64,000 nucleotides of DNA, from positions 682,001-746,000 of the forward strand of contig SNVD02001400.1 of assembly GCA_013180625.2 (NCBI GenBank), given 5' to 3'. The notes beneath the pieces were generated by a model. The model saw only the letters and a list, made by a program, of their open reading frames with translations, had not been told where the DNA came from and made no database searches. Shown here piece after piece: positions 1 to 10,327 of this stretch. Within the stretch, counting starts at the first letter, position 1. The number at the start of each line of letters is the position of its first letter. The position numbers and the translations under genes are program-made. Origin of the DNA: Boswellia sacra. Taxonomy: Eukaryota > Streptophyta > Magnoliopsida > Sapindales > Burseraceae.

Positions 1-1594
1 TTTGTTAGTTGTAAAAGGTTTTTTTCCACAACATCTTATACCAAACAATAGGTTGGTCGATCAAATCTCCGAAGTGAAAATTTATAGTTTTATAGCTCAA
101 GATTACTACCATTAAAAATGTGACATTGATAGTGTTAAGGGGAGTACCCTGTAGCATGCTTTTTGTATAATATTTTAAGAACAAAGAGTTTTTTGAATAT
201 TAAATTGACTTCTAATTATACATATACCATAGCATATATATACAAATTTTGTAAGTGTATTACTATTAGCAATAGTTCTAAACAGTAGTCAGGAATGACC
301 CGGACACAGTAAAATTTAAGAAAGTCCAATTTGTATAGGAATTTCTTCCAAGTTTTGGCCTAAAATTTACTTTTTATTCAAACTCACAACACCAAACACA
401 CAAACACCCCCACACCCCCGCCCCCCCCAAAAAAAAAAAAAAAAATCCCCAAATCCAAAACCTCCCGACCAAAGTGTAAAGTCTGGATTTTATATACTAT
501 TTTTATCTAAAAATTCAATATTCAACGCCCATCTTCTCTTAATAGTTAACATTAATGCCTAAAATTTGAAAATCTCAGATTTTCTTAAAAAACTTTTTTA
601 ATTTCAATACTAACCATTATTTTGTTTTATTTATGTAATTTATTTCTCTCTACCTAAACTAAATCAATTTTTCTTTCAATTTGTTTATATGCTCCATATT
701 ATTTCACTAGAGTTTCATCAAACTACATAATAAACAGTTCCATAAAAGATGTGGATATGCTTGCTGAAAAGGGAAATTATTTCCAATCATGTGGGTGACC
801 ATGATGTAATAACAAAGATATTTCAACAAGCTTTGTCTATAGATTACTCTAACTTGTTCATGTTACAAAGACATTAGTAATGATCCAAAGGAATACCATG
901 GCAAAAGGTGGCATCGTACTAAGGCAACCTTGAAAAGAGCATATTTCAATAATCATTGGACGGGGACAACAACTATTGTAGCAACTATACAATTAGTACT
1001 CACTCTTTTATAAACAATATATTGTATACCATGGGAACATGAATTTCATATTAGAATGAGGTATAACTAGTACTTTGTATTATAGAATATCTGCTATATA
1101 TTTATTTCGATAAAAAAACAAATTGGGCTATTAATAAATAGGCCCAATATCAATTTGAACTTAGGCCTATCTGATGTATTAAGTGGCCTAATGCTATCAA
1201 TTGTTCTAAGGCCTATTTAATTTTAATAATTACAACAGTGGAAATTGAAAATGTCAAACCATTTTTGCACGTTCATGCAAATTAAGTTGTCAAACTTCAT
1301 CGTGCATTATCATGGCCTCTTTGAGGTTGAGGATGAGGGAGAATAAATAACTTGGTTGTGGCTCCATTTGTGGCACCCTTCATCATTCTATTCAACGTTC
1401 TTACTTCTACCTTTAAACACCAGAGAAAGTTGTTTAGTTGATTGTTCTATATTTTCTGGAAATGAGTGCACTTTAACCAAAAATTCATGGCGATTGAAGC
1501 CTAAAGTTTAAACTGCTTTTAACCTTAATTGTGTTGGAATAAGTTTTCCAAGGGGCAAAATTTGGTCTTTAGGTCAATGTAATATTACAAGCCT

Positions 1595-2000
1595 TGGCAT
1601 TGATATGTTTATCAACATACTATTCATCGATTATTGTTCATTGGCATACTATTCAATGATAACGGTTTATCAGGTATTTTTCGATGAGTTACTATTCAAT
1701 GAGTATTATTCATTGGTGTACTATTCAATGGGTTGCTGTTAATCGTTGTATTGTTTATCAGAGGGTATTTTCATAAGCAAACTATTCATCAAAGATTGTT
1801 CAAAGATGACATTGATACTATTTTAACATAGACACTATTTATTAGCGTAGGTATTGTATAGGCTAATTGTTCAATATCACTACAGCAAATCACTGGTGAT
1901 ATAACCACGATAGCAGTTTCATTGTTCATTATCACTATAGTGGTGTTGCTATTCAAAATGACACTATAGCAGAGTACTATTCATAAGTTTTATAGCATAA
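1595..2000. repeat. Degenerate array of TATTCAT/TGTTCAT-type short repeats
   Basis: The words ACTATTCAT, ATTGTTCAT and close variants recur every 15-25 bases, with drifting spacers, over about 400 bp. A block with the same texture occurs inside the LTR near 61690-61850 (TATTGTTCAC, ACTGTTCATC and so on). In both places a motif like AGTTTTC precedes the array. This may therefore be part of an old LTR related to the one at 53288-62014, but I could not align the rest. Confidence 0.45.
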
Positions 2001-2191
2001 CATCATTTAATGGGGTTATTCTTCAATCAATCTTTAAGCTGAGATTATATTTCGGTTACTTAATTTAGTTGGTTTAGTGATAACTATTGGTTGTTTCACT
2101 AATATCTTGGTTGAGATATGATTTTATTTACAACAATATCTCCTTTGTCATGAATTCGCATTTGTAGCTTTTTGACTTTCTTATAATATAG

Positions 2192-2195
<4 letters not shown>

Positions 2196-2222
<27 letters not shown>
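2196..2222. repeat. (GT)n microsatellite
   Basis: About 13 uninterrupted GT units directly follow a T run. Confidence 0.95.
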
Positions 2223-2479
2223 ATTCTCCCTTCTCATTTATTTATTTCAACCATTTGCAATATCTTTTCCTTTCTAAATCAGTAACATAATCAACCAATA
2301 CATAATAACTATGAAATAAATTGTGTTAATCATTCAATGGTTATCATTACAACTCGGGAAAAAAAGTATTGAATTTGAGCTAATTAATTTATATGAAAAC
2401 ATGAAATTGCTCTTAAGCAAACTAATAATGAGTAACAAATCCTAAAATTTCGTTTATGATTATGGAACATATTCTGTTT

Positions 2480-3351
2480 TGGATATTTATGGCACTGTCA
2501 CAAGGTTTGTTGTCATGTGCTAAACATGCGATAGTACCATCAATATCTTTATGGCATACTGTCACTAGAAGTAAGTATGAGAATTCATTTTCATTAGAGA
2601 AGGAATCTTTATGGCAACTCATTAGAAGTAAGTATGAGAATCTCTATATGCCTCAATGTTAAGGGAGACTTGGAATAGATGGGTTGGAAAATAAAAACAA
2701 AGCCCTTCTATGGAAATGTTTGTGGAGATTTCCATTAGAAAAGGGATCTCTATGGCATAAAGTCATTAGATGTAAGCATAGGAATTCAATGAACGGGTGG
2801 GATGCTAATATGGTGAAGTATGGATCTTTAAGGAGTCCTTGGAAAGCTATCTCAAAGGACTAGATTTCTTTTCTTAATAACATCAAAATTGTTGTGGGAA
2901 ATGGGAAGAATGTTGGATTTTGGAAGGCTAAATAGATTGAAGAAGCTCTTTTGTATGAGTGGTCGCCACGGCTCTATAGATTGTGCTCTATTAGAAATAA
3001 ATCTATTCACTCTTTCATTAGCTCTCATTCTCCTTCAATAGAAGCTAGAACTTTAATTTCAAAAGAAGGTTGAGAGAGAGGGAAAGTTAAGAACAAGCAA
3101 ATCTTTTGGAGTTATTAGAGAGGGCAACTTTTAATGAGCTGATAGATGATAAAAGAGTATGGAAGCTAGAGCCATCAGGTGTCTACATGCAAATCGTATT
3201 TTGCATGGTTGTTGATGATGTGTCCTTAACTGATCTCAAATTTTTCAACTTCATTTGGAGACTAAAATTCCTCCTAAAGTCCAAGTCTTTCTTTGGATGG
3301 TGGCTTAAGAAAAAATTAATAAAACAAATTTGATTTAAAATAGGAAGCCCT
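2480..3351 (+). pseudogene. LINE reverse-transcriptase C-terminal region, 5' piece (decayed)
   Basis: Read in changing + frames, this segment gives residues typical of the region after the RT of plant LINEs. These are GGLGI-like and KALLWK.LWRFPLEKGSLW, then WKAISKD, GNGKNVGFW, and finally the start of the zf-RVT domain (IPPKVQVFLWMVA). Several stops and frame changes interrupt it, for example after WKAISKD and within the WMVA stretch. The first part, about 2490-2660, repeats the SLW..RSKYEN words, so it may contain a small internal duplication. The element is cut at 3351 by Copia-1 and resumes at 9345. The family assignment is strong. The 5' end is not defined. Confidence 0.82.
3347..3351. 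repeat. Target-site duplication of Copia-1, left copy (GCCCT)
   Basis: GCCCT lies directly before the TGTTAG start of the 5' LTR and is repeated exactly at 9345-9349 after the 3' LTR. Five bases is the usual copia duplication length. Confidence 0.95.
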
Positions 3352-3588
3352 TGTTAGCCCTAAGGCTACATGATAATTTTGATGATAACAGTACACATTG
3401 ATTCATTGTGATTTACTAACATATTTATTTATGTGCAAGAGTAATATCATTGAAATAATTGTAAAATAAAGAAAAGACTTATTAAAATGAAGTGTTGAAG
3501 TTAAGGAGAAGACTACATGTTAAAGGCACCAAAGTTTAAGAACAAGGTTTGACTCAAGGAATGTGACACATGAGCAATGTTCAATAAT

Positions 3589-4190
3589 TGGTTATATATA
3601 TCTCTATAGATGTCCAAATAATATGATTCTTGAGTCTTTGGAAAGCTTACTCAATTTATAACATTTCATATGTTTTAAAGAAATTCAAATTTCAAGTGTA
3701 AAGTTGTCCAAATCATCATGAAATTTGAAAGACAAATGGAAGCCGCTGACATAATTGACATGAAATTTGGTGGACTGATACAGAGAAAAAAAATCAACTC
3801 ATTTGAGCACCGAATGATGTTTTATCCATATCTTGAGTTAGAGATATCCAAATGACTTTATTCTTATGGCATTGGAAAGATGATTCAATGGAGCAGATTT
3901 CATATTCTTTGAAGAAATTCAAATTTCAAACAGAATGCCGGCATAATACGCATGCAAATCGGTGGACTAACACATGGAAGAAAAATCAAGTCACATGAGC
4001 ACCGAATGGTTTTTTGGCCATATCTTGAGCTGGAGATATCCAAATGACTTGTTTCTTGACGAGTTGGAAATCTTATTCAATTTTCCAGATTTTTTCTGTT
4101 TTGCAGATTTTCAAATTTCAAACGGAACATTGACAAAAATGGCAGACAAGATTACGGTTTTTATGGTGGGCAAAAAATTTGGAGTTGGTG
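3589..4190 (+). repeat. Three imperfect ~190-235-bp units inside the LTR
   Basis: Each unit carries a CATATCTTGAG-like block, GAGATATCCAAATGAC, a GGAAAG/GGAAAT core, AAATTTCAAA, and GGTGGACT...GAGCACCGAATG. The blocks recur near 3589, 3825 and 4016. The solo LTR has four such units (near 26041, 26222, 26411 and 26604), so copy number differs between family members. Confidence 0.85.
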
Positions 4191-4220
4191 TCTTCACTTG
4201 ATTAAGTTCATTTCATTTGC

Positions 4221-4230
4221 CTATAAAAGG
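4221..4230 (+). promoter_or_regulatory. LTR TATA box
   Basis: CTATAAAAGG lies in the middle of the LTR. The same box is at 26807-26816 in the solo LTR. The corresponding part of the 3' LTR is deleted. Confidence 0.75.
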
Positions 4231-4431
4231 AGCCCTTCTCTTATGCATTCAGTAAGAAGAAGAGAAAAATCTATCAAGCATAAAACAAGAGAAATATCAA
4301 GTCTAGAAAGCTTTTATATTCTTTATCTACTCTTTGAAGAGAGTTGTACTTTTGTTGTAAAAATTTTTCTTGTTCTTGTATTGTGGTGAGAGTGAGATCT
4401 TCTTGTAAAGGATAAACGTTATCCTTGAGTG

Positions 4432-4757
4432 AACTCTTGGTGTGATATTATCAAGAGTTGAAGAAAATTGCCTTGGTGAGGTTGTTCATCAAGAAGAACT
4501 CTTGGTGTGGTGTTATCAAGAGTTGAGGAAAGTTGCCTTAGTGAGGTTGTTCATCAAGAAGAACTCTTGGTGTGGTGTTTATCAAGGGTTGAAGGAAGTT
4601 GCCTTGGTGAGGTTGTTCATCAAGAAGAACTCTTGGTGTGGTGTTATCAAGAGTTGAAGGAAGTTGCCTTGGTGAGGTTGTTCATCAAGAAGAACTCTTG
4701 GTGTGGTGTTACAAGAGTTGGAAGAAAAAGTCTTGGTGAGGTTGTTCATCAAGCAAG
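4432..4757 (+). repeat. 65-bp tandem array in Copia-1 5' LTR
   Basis: Five units start at about 4432, 4497, 4562, 4628 and 4693. Each starts AACTCTTGGTGTG and ends CATCAAGAAG. One unit has an extra T, and the last diverges. Because 65 is not a multiple of 3, the open frames through the array are frame-cycling artefacts and not genes. Confidence 0.95.
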
Positions 4758-5099
4758 TTGTAAAGATTTCTACAACTTAGTGGAAAGCTTAGCTCGTGGA
4801 GCTAGGAGCCCGTTGACGTAGGCAAGGTTTGCCGAACCACGTAAATTGAGTTTGCACTCTCTCTATCCCTTTCCTCTTTACATTTACTTGCACTTGTGAT
4901 TGTTCATCATTATTATTCTTTTGATTGCATCTTTGATGAATTCTAATTTCATCTTTTTCGCCTTTATTCTCAAAGAAAGAGTGAACTAATTTTGATCTTT
5001 CAAGAAAAGTTTTCTAAATCTGTTTTGATAAATAAAAACCCAATTCACCCTCCCCCCCCCTCCCCCCCCCTCTTGGGTTGCCATGTCTGGGTCAACAAG

Positions 5100-5111
5100 T
5101 GGTATCAGAGC
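5100..5111 (+). promoter_or_regulatory. Copia-1 primer-binding site (initiator tRNA-Met)
   Basis: TGGTATCAGAGC lies two bases after the LTR end. It is the standard plant copia site, complementary to the 3' end of initiator tRNA-Met. Confidence 0.95.
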
Positions 5112-5151
5112 AAGGTTGCTCAATTTTTTAATCTTAATCGATTTTTGGGCT

Positions 5152-6558
5152 ATGGCAACTTTTAATTCAACTTCATATGTTAAGGGACTTTCTATCTCTA
5201 GACCTCTATTTTTTAATGGAAGTGATTACTCTTATTGGAAAACTAGAATGAGTATTTTCTCGAAATCTTTTGATTATGATTTGTGGTCTATTGTTTTGGA
5301 AGGACCTTTTGTTCCTACCAAAATTGAAAATGGGGAATGCATGCTTAAAGAACCTAAAGAGTTTAGTGAAGATGATAAAAAGAAATTGAGTTTGAATGCT
5401 AAAGCTATGAATGTGTTGTATTGTGCTCTAGATAGAAATGAGTTTAATAGAATATCTACTTGTTCTACGACACAAGAAATATGGCACACACTTGAAGTAA
5501 CTCATGAAGGAACTAGTCAAGTTAAAGAATCCAAAATTAGTATGCTAGTTCATAGTTATGAGCTTTTTAAGATGAAATCGGATGAATCAATTTCTGAAAT
5601 GTTTACTAGATTTACGGATATTATTAATAGTTTGAAATCTCTTGGTAAATCTTATTCTAATATTTAAATGGTGAGAAAGATTCTTAGGTCTCTACCAAAA
5701 TCTTGGGAGCCAAAGGTGACGGCAATTCAAGAAGCAATGGACCTCACTAAACTACCATTAGAAGAACTTATGGGTTCTCTCATAACTCATGAAATCATCT
5801 TGAAGGAGAATGAAGAAGAAGATTGCGATGTGACAAACATGTGCTTCATGGCTTTAAGAGAAAATGAGATAAGTATTCTAAACCATGATCCTAAGCTTTC
5901 ATATGATGAATTACTTGAAGCATTCCAAAATTTACATGTGCAAGTTGATAAACAAAATTCAAAAATCAATGCTTTCAAAAAGAAGTCAAAAATCATGTTA
6001 TCTCAATTAGAAGAGTTGGTGGAAATAAATGAAGCTTTAGAAAATGAAAATGAAATTTTAAAGCAAAAAGATTTTGAAAGTTTGGAAAATCAAATACATT
6101 TATTAAAAACTGAAAATGAGATTTTAAAACAAAAGGATTTTGATAAATTAGAGAAAGAAAATGTTATTTTGAAAAAGGAAAATAATGATTTAAGAAATAT
6201 TGTTGATAGTTTTACAAAAAGCATAAAAAATTTGAATTCTATGTTACAAAACCAAATGTGTGTTTTTGATAAAAGAGGGTTAGGATATAAAACTCATAAA
6301 AATCAAAAGTATTTTAAAAACTATTTTGTTCATGCATCTTCTAGGAATAATCCTAATCATTCATGTACTTATTGTGGAAGAAAAGGACACAAAGTGCATT
6401 CTTGTTATATTAAGAGAAATCCTAATTTGAAACAAATATGGGTTCCAAGAAGTACTATAACTAACCCCGAAGGACCTAAGAACATTGGGGTACCAAAAAG
6501 TCGCTCTTTGAGTATTGATTGTAGAAACAAAGGAGTGGCAAACACAAGTGGTACTTAG
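5152..6558 (+). pseudogene. Copia-1 gag (in-frame stop)
   Basis: This is the capsid/nucleocapsid region. I chose the ATG at 5152 because the upstream part of the frame runs into the LTR and primer-binding site. The N-terminal half has the copia gag pattern (LFFNGSDYSYWKTRM). A TAA at 5665-5667 splits it, and the same frame continues as MVRKILRSLPKSW. The middle is a long charged coiled-coil-like stretch with ENEILKQKDF repeated. A zinc knuckle, CTYCGRKGHKVHSC, is intact at 6364-6405. The frame ends with TAG at 6556-6558, and the protease continues in another frame. It looks decayed and not programmed, because a plain in-frame stop is also present. Confidence 0.93.
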
Positions 6559-7084
6559 ATAGTGAATGCTCAAGGCATATGACCGGAGATGCCTCCAAGT
6601 TCTCAAGATTAATCATGAAGAAAGGAGGATATGTGACCTTCGGTGATAATGCCAAAAGAAGGGTAATCGGACATGGTGATATTGGTAACCCTTCTTCACC
6701 TATTATTGAAAATGTTTTACTTGTTAATTTTTTAAAACATGATTTGATTAGCATTAGTCAATTATGTGATAAGGGATATTTTGTTACTTTTGAGCCTAAT
6801 AGAAATGTGATTAAGGATGTTAGTAACAATAAGACATTATTTATTGGTAATAGATGTGGTAATATTTATATAATTGATATTGATGTTAATAATCATGTAG
6901 AAAATTGTTTCATTGTTAATCATGATGCTTGGTTATGGCATAGAAGGTTAGGTCATGCTAGCATGGACACAATTTCAAAAATTTCTAAAAATGATTTAGT
7001 TGATGGTCTTCCAAAAATAAAATTTGAAAATGATAAGATTTGTGATGCTTGTCAATTTGGAAAACAAGTGAGAATTTTTTTTTA
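6548..7084 (+). pseudogene. Copia-1 protease and GAG-pre-integrase region
   Basis: The frame holds the aspartic protease start, which would normally read DSGCSRHMTG in copia elements. Here the codons at 6558-6566 give Asp-Ser-Glu, so the DSG catalytic motif is altered. Downstream are the usual LLVNFLKHDLISISQLCD stretch and a GAG-pre-integrase block (LWHRRLGHAS...CDACQFGKQ). The frame stops at 7082-7084, near a T-rich slippage-prone run. Confidence 0.93.
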
Positions 7085-7623
7085 AACAAAAGAAATTTAT
7101 TTCAACAAATAAACATCTACGATTACTTTATTTGAATTTTTTTTGGACCATCAAGAACTCAAAGCCTTAGTGGAAAGTATTATGTTTTTGTTATTATGGA
7201 TGATTATTCAAGATTCACTTGGGTGTTATTCTTGAAAACTAAAAATGAGACTACACAAGCTTTTTCAAAATTTACAAAAAGAGTCCAAAATCAAAGATAG
7301 TTTTCTATTGTGTCTATTAGAAGTGATCATGGTGGTGAAGTCGACAATGTTGCATTTGAAAATCTTTGTGATAAAAATGGTTTTGAACATAATTTTTTTG
7401 CACCTAGAACTCCACAACAAAATGATGTTGTTGAGAGCAAAAATAGGACTATCCAAGAAATGGCTAAGACCATATTACTTGAAAATAATTTGTCAAAATA
7501 TTTTTGGGCCGAAGCCGTTAATACCGCATTCTTTATAATCAATAGAGTCCATATTAGAGCTTTAATAAAGAAAAATCCTTATGAACTTTGGAAAGGAAAA
7601 AAAACCCAACATTGGATATTTTA
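7085..7623 (+). pseudogene. Copia-1 integrase core (stop and frameshifts)
   Basis: The retroviral-type integrase core can be read in pieces. The MDDYSRFTWVLFLKTK block (about 7196) carries the first catalytic Asp, SDHGGE (about 7322) the second Asp, and a PQQNDVVESKNR segment (Glu codon about 7433) the catalytic Glu. The three acidic residues are present, although neighbouring conserved residues have changed. A TAG at about 7295 and frame changes around 7085-7145 and 7600-7625 prevent translation. Confidence 0.92.
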
Positions 7624-8260
7624 AAGTTTTTGGATGTAAATGTTTTATTTTAAACACCAAGGATAACCTTGAAAAATTTGATGCAAAAGTCGATATTGGA
7701 ATTTTTTGTTGGCTATTCCAACCATAGTAAGGCATATAGATTTGTTAACAAAAAGACTCTTACTATTGAAGATTCTATGCATGTTGAATTTGATGAAACT
7801 AATGTGATTTCTTCAAAGAATTTAGATGATGATATTGTTGAGGTAGAAAAGCAAATCAAGGAATCAAGGCTTCATGAAAAGAGTCAAGATGAATTACAAC
7901 TTCAACAAGAAAAGCTTGAGGAAGTAATTGATTCTTCCCAAGAATTATCAAAGGAATGGAGGTACGCAAAACCTCACACTAAAGATCTCATTATTGGTGA
8001 ACCATCACAAAGTATGAGAACTAGATCTTCTTTTAGCAACTTTTGTAATCATTTTGCATTTGTCTCTCAATTTGAACCAAAATCTTTTAAAGAAGCCAAA
8101 AATGAGGAAAGTTGGATTTTGGCTATGCAAGAAGAATTGAACCAATTTGAGAGAAATCAAGTTTGGGAATTAGTCTCTAGACCTAAATATGACTAAACCC
8201 CTTAGTCAAGATATATTTTGCATAATTAAAAGAGAATTAGGCATGTTGGATATGTCTTAA
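7624..8260 (+). pseudogene. Copia-1 pol remnant with RT/RNase H deleted
   Basis: After a frameshift the frame continues from the integrase C-terminus (VGYSNHSKAYRFVNKKT) through an acidic linker to the very start of RT (WELVSRPKYD, ending about 8193). The next recognisable residues, in another frame at 8192-8260, are TKPLSQDIFCIIKRELGM and a TAA. They match the extreme C-terminus of copia pol after RNase H. About 1.5-2 kb of coding sequence is therefore missing, including the YVDD active site and nearly all of RNase H. The junction is near 8185-8195. Confidence 0.88.
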
Positions 8261-8486
8261 TTTTGTTTTTATATGATAATCTTTGAATGGTAGCATATGT
8301 TAAGGGAGAGAATATATTTAGAGGGAGTAATTAATTTGATTAAATCTTTTTGATGATAACAAAAGGAGGAGAAATAGTTGGATTGCTTATATTCATAACA
8401 AGTGCCATTTTTTTGTTTATTCTTGATTTTATTTTAATTCTTTATTTTAGATATTATTTGAAAGCAATCAATGGTTTGTCATCATT

Positions 8487-8500
8487 AAAAAAGGGGAGAT
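8487..8500 (+). promoter_or_regulatory. Copia-1 polypurine tract
   Basis: AAAAAAGGGGAGAT directly precedes the TGTTAG start of the 3' LTR. This is the expected place for the plus-strand primer. Confidence 0.9.
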
Positions 8501-9344
8501 TGTTAGCCCTAGGACTACATGATAATTTTGATGATAAAATACACATTGATTCATTGTGATTTACTAACATGTTTATTTATGTGTAAGAGTAATATCATTG
8601 AAATAATTGTAAATCAAGAAAAGGCTTATTAAAATGAAGTGTTGAAGTTAAGGAGAAGACTACATGTTAAAGGCTTATTAAAATCAAGAAAAGTGAACTC
8701 TTGGTGTGATATTATCAAGAGTTGAAGAAAGTTGCCTTGGTGAGGTTGTTCATCAAGAAGAACTCTTGGTGTGGTGTTATCAAGAGTTGAAGGAAGTTGC
8801 CTTGGTGAGGTTGTTCATCAAGAAGAACTCTTGGTGTGGTGTTATCAAGAGTTGAAGAAAGTTGCCTTGGTGAGGTTGTTCATCAAGAAGAACTCTTGGT
8901 GTGGTGTTATCAAGAGTTGAAGGAAGTTGCCTTGGTGAGGTTGTTCATCAAGAAGAACTCTTGGTGTGGTGTTATCAAGAGTTGGAAGAAAAAGTCTTGG
9001 TGAGGTTGTTTATCAAGCAAGTTGTAAACAATTCTACAACTTAGTGGAAAGCCTAGCTTGTGGAGCTAGGAGCCCGTGGACGTAAGCAAGGTTTGCCGAA
9101 CCACGTAAATTGAGTTTGCACTCTCTCTATCCCTTTCCTCTTTACATTTACTTGCACTTGTGATTGTTCATCATTATTATTCTTTTGATTGCATCTTTGA
9201 TGAATTCTAATTTCATCTTCTTCACCTTTATTCTCAAAGAAAGAGTGAGCTAATTTTGATCTTTGAAGAAAAGTTTTCTAAATCCGTTTTGATAAATAAA
9301 AACCCAATTCACCCCCCTCTTGGGTTGCCATACCTGGGTCAACA
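8501..9344 (+). repeat. Copia-1 3' LTR with internal ~900-bp deletion
   Basis: It starts TGTTAGCCCT and ends GGGTCAACA like the 5' LTR, but is only 844 bp. The part equivalent to about 3528-4428 is missing, including the long internal units and the TATA box. At the joint (about 8672-8692) there are about 20 extra bases copied from nearby sequence (CTTATTAAAAT and ATCAAGAAAA). The 65-bp array has five units at about 8697-9020. Confidence 0.93.
8697..9020 (+). repeat. 65-bp tandem array in Copia-1 3' LTR
   Basis: Five units of the same array as at 4432-4757. The last unit again diverges in the same way. Confidence 0.93.
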
Positions 9345-9885
9345 GCCCTTTTTTGTCTCTCTTTATCATGATGTGTGATGTAAGGAGGAGATTTCTAATC
9401 ACCTATTTCTATATTGTAAAGTTGCTACAAAGCTCTGGCATGACTAGTCAAAGATTTCAAGTTTTGTTAGGCTATATATACCAGGTAGTTGCAATTAATT
9501 TTCACGGAGAAATTGTTCATTCATAGGAGAAGAAAAAAGGTGTGTGGAAATGTGCAGTTGCTACTCTTTTTTGGGTTATATTGCAAGAAAGAAATAAAGG
9601 AATTTTCAATGAAGATATAGGAGATATTATCCAGAGATGTAGGATAATTTTTTTTTTTTTTAATTTTTGCTTCTTTATGGCCATTGGTCTCAAAGGAATT
9701 TCAAGACTTGTTACTCTTCTTTATTCATCTTAATTGAGGGGTTCTTGGAAGATTAGCCAAAAAAAGAGGGTTTGTCAATTAGGATCAGGCTCTTCAATTG
9801 TATTGCTTGTGATGGATATAACCTAGCTTATACTTGTAATACTCTTTTATAGTTTTATAAATCTTCAGTTTCCTATCAAAAAATT
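9345..9885 (+). pseudogene. LINE 3' piece: end of zf-RVT domain and A-rich tail
   Basis: The LINE resumes after the GCCCT duplication. The conserved C-terminal words are visible, including VWKCAVATLFWVILQERN and IFNED (9541-9620). The 3' part ends TTTCCTATCAAAAAA near 9865-9880, the usual tail of plant LINEs. Stops and frame changes show decay. Together with 2480-3351 it is one LINE 3' fragment. Confidence 0.85.
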
Positions 9886-10327
9886 TATCCGATTAATTTC
9901 TTTTTCTAAGTTTCTGATAGATTTGATGGCAAAGACAACTTAAATGCATGGATAATGAACGTGATGAGAGTCTAAATCATTTGAAATAATTTATGAAGAA
10001 ATGCAGAGGGAAGTTTATTAAGAAAATGTCACAGACTACTATAAGCACTAGAATTTTACCTATAGTTCTTAATGCTTGATGATGATAGCCAGAGAAATCA
10101 ATCAAAGATGAATGTTGGTTAAAAGAGAACTTAGAACTCTAGAAAGAATGCTTAAAGGGTAGGAAACTGTAATAGTCAGTTTACATGATCCTTAGGTTCT
10201 AGACAGATCCACTCCTATTTAGATAGGTCTGAATAGGTCTGTACTTATTTGTTAGGGTTAGCAACAGGCGTACACCTATTTCCTAGGGTTTTACATTTAT
10301 AAAGAAGCATGTGTGCACTACTTAGGG

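Larger units (their letters stand above)
1..2480. other. AT-rich intergenic DNA, no gene
   Basis: No reading frame here has a recognisable product and all frames are short. Near 421-445 a C run passes into a long A run. A degenerate TTCAT-rich array (about 1595-2000) and a GT microsatellite (2196-2222) are listed separately. Around 1128-1215 there are several partly palindromic GGCCTA/TAGGCC segments. It is probably old, unassigned repeat DNA. Confidence 0.6.
3352..5097 (+). repeat. Copia-1 5' LTR (1746 bp)
   Basis: It begins TGTTAGCCCT and ends GGGTCAACA, next to a primer-binding site. Inside are three related units of roughly 190-235 bp (about 3589-4190), a TATA box near 4221, a 65-bp tandem array (4432-4757), and the shared CCGAACCACGTAAAT block (about 4815-4846). 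Poly-C tracts lie near the 3' end (5049-5070). The 3' LTR is only 844 bp, so this is the more complete copy. Confidence 0.95.
3352..9344 (+). mobile_element. Copia-1: Ty1-copia LTR retrotransposon inserted in a LINE
   Basis: All structural parts are visible in + order. They are a TGTTAG...CAACA 5' LTR, a primer-binding site, gag with a zinc knuckle, protease, GAG-pre-integrase, integrase, a pol remnant, a polypurine tract and a 3' LTR. GCCCT duplications flank it. The 6.0-kb element is defective. Stop codons and frameshifts break gag and pol, the protease motif is changed, nearly all of RT and RNase H is deleted, and the 3' LTR has lost about 900 bp. The LINE sequence on both sides joins up once the element and one duplication are removed. 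A solo LTR of the same family lies at 25802-27600. Confidence 0.97.

Noticed and set aside
4442..4821. Open frames with a repeated VVHQEELLVWC-like peptide across the LTR array
   Set aside because: They come from the 65-bp tandem array. The same peptide cycles through frames because the period is not a multiple of three, and the same array sits in all LTR copies of the family.
9905..9960. Possible copia gag start (RFDGKDNLNAW)
   Set aside because: Only about ten residues resemble gag, stops follow at once, and no LTR or primer site is positioned for it.
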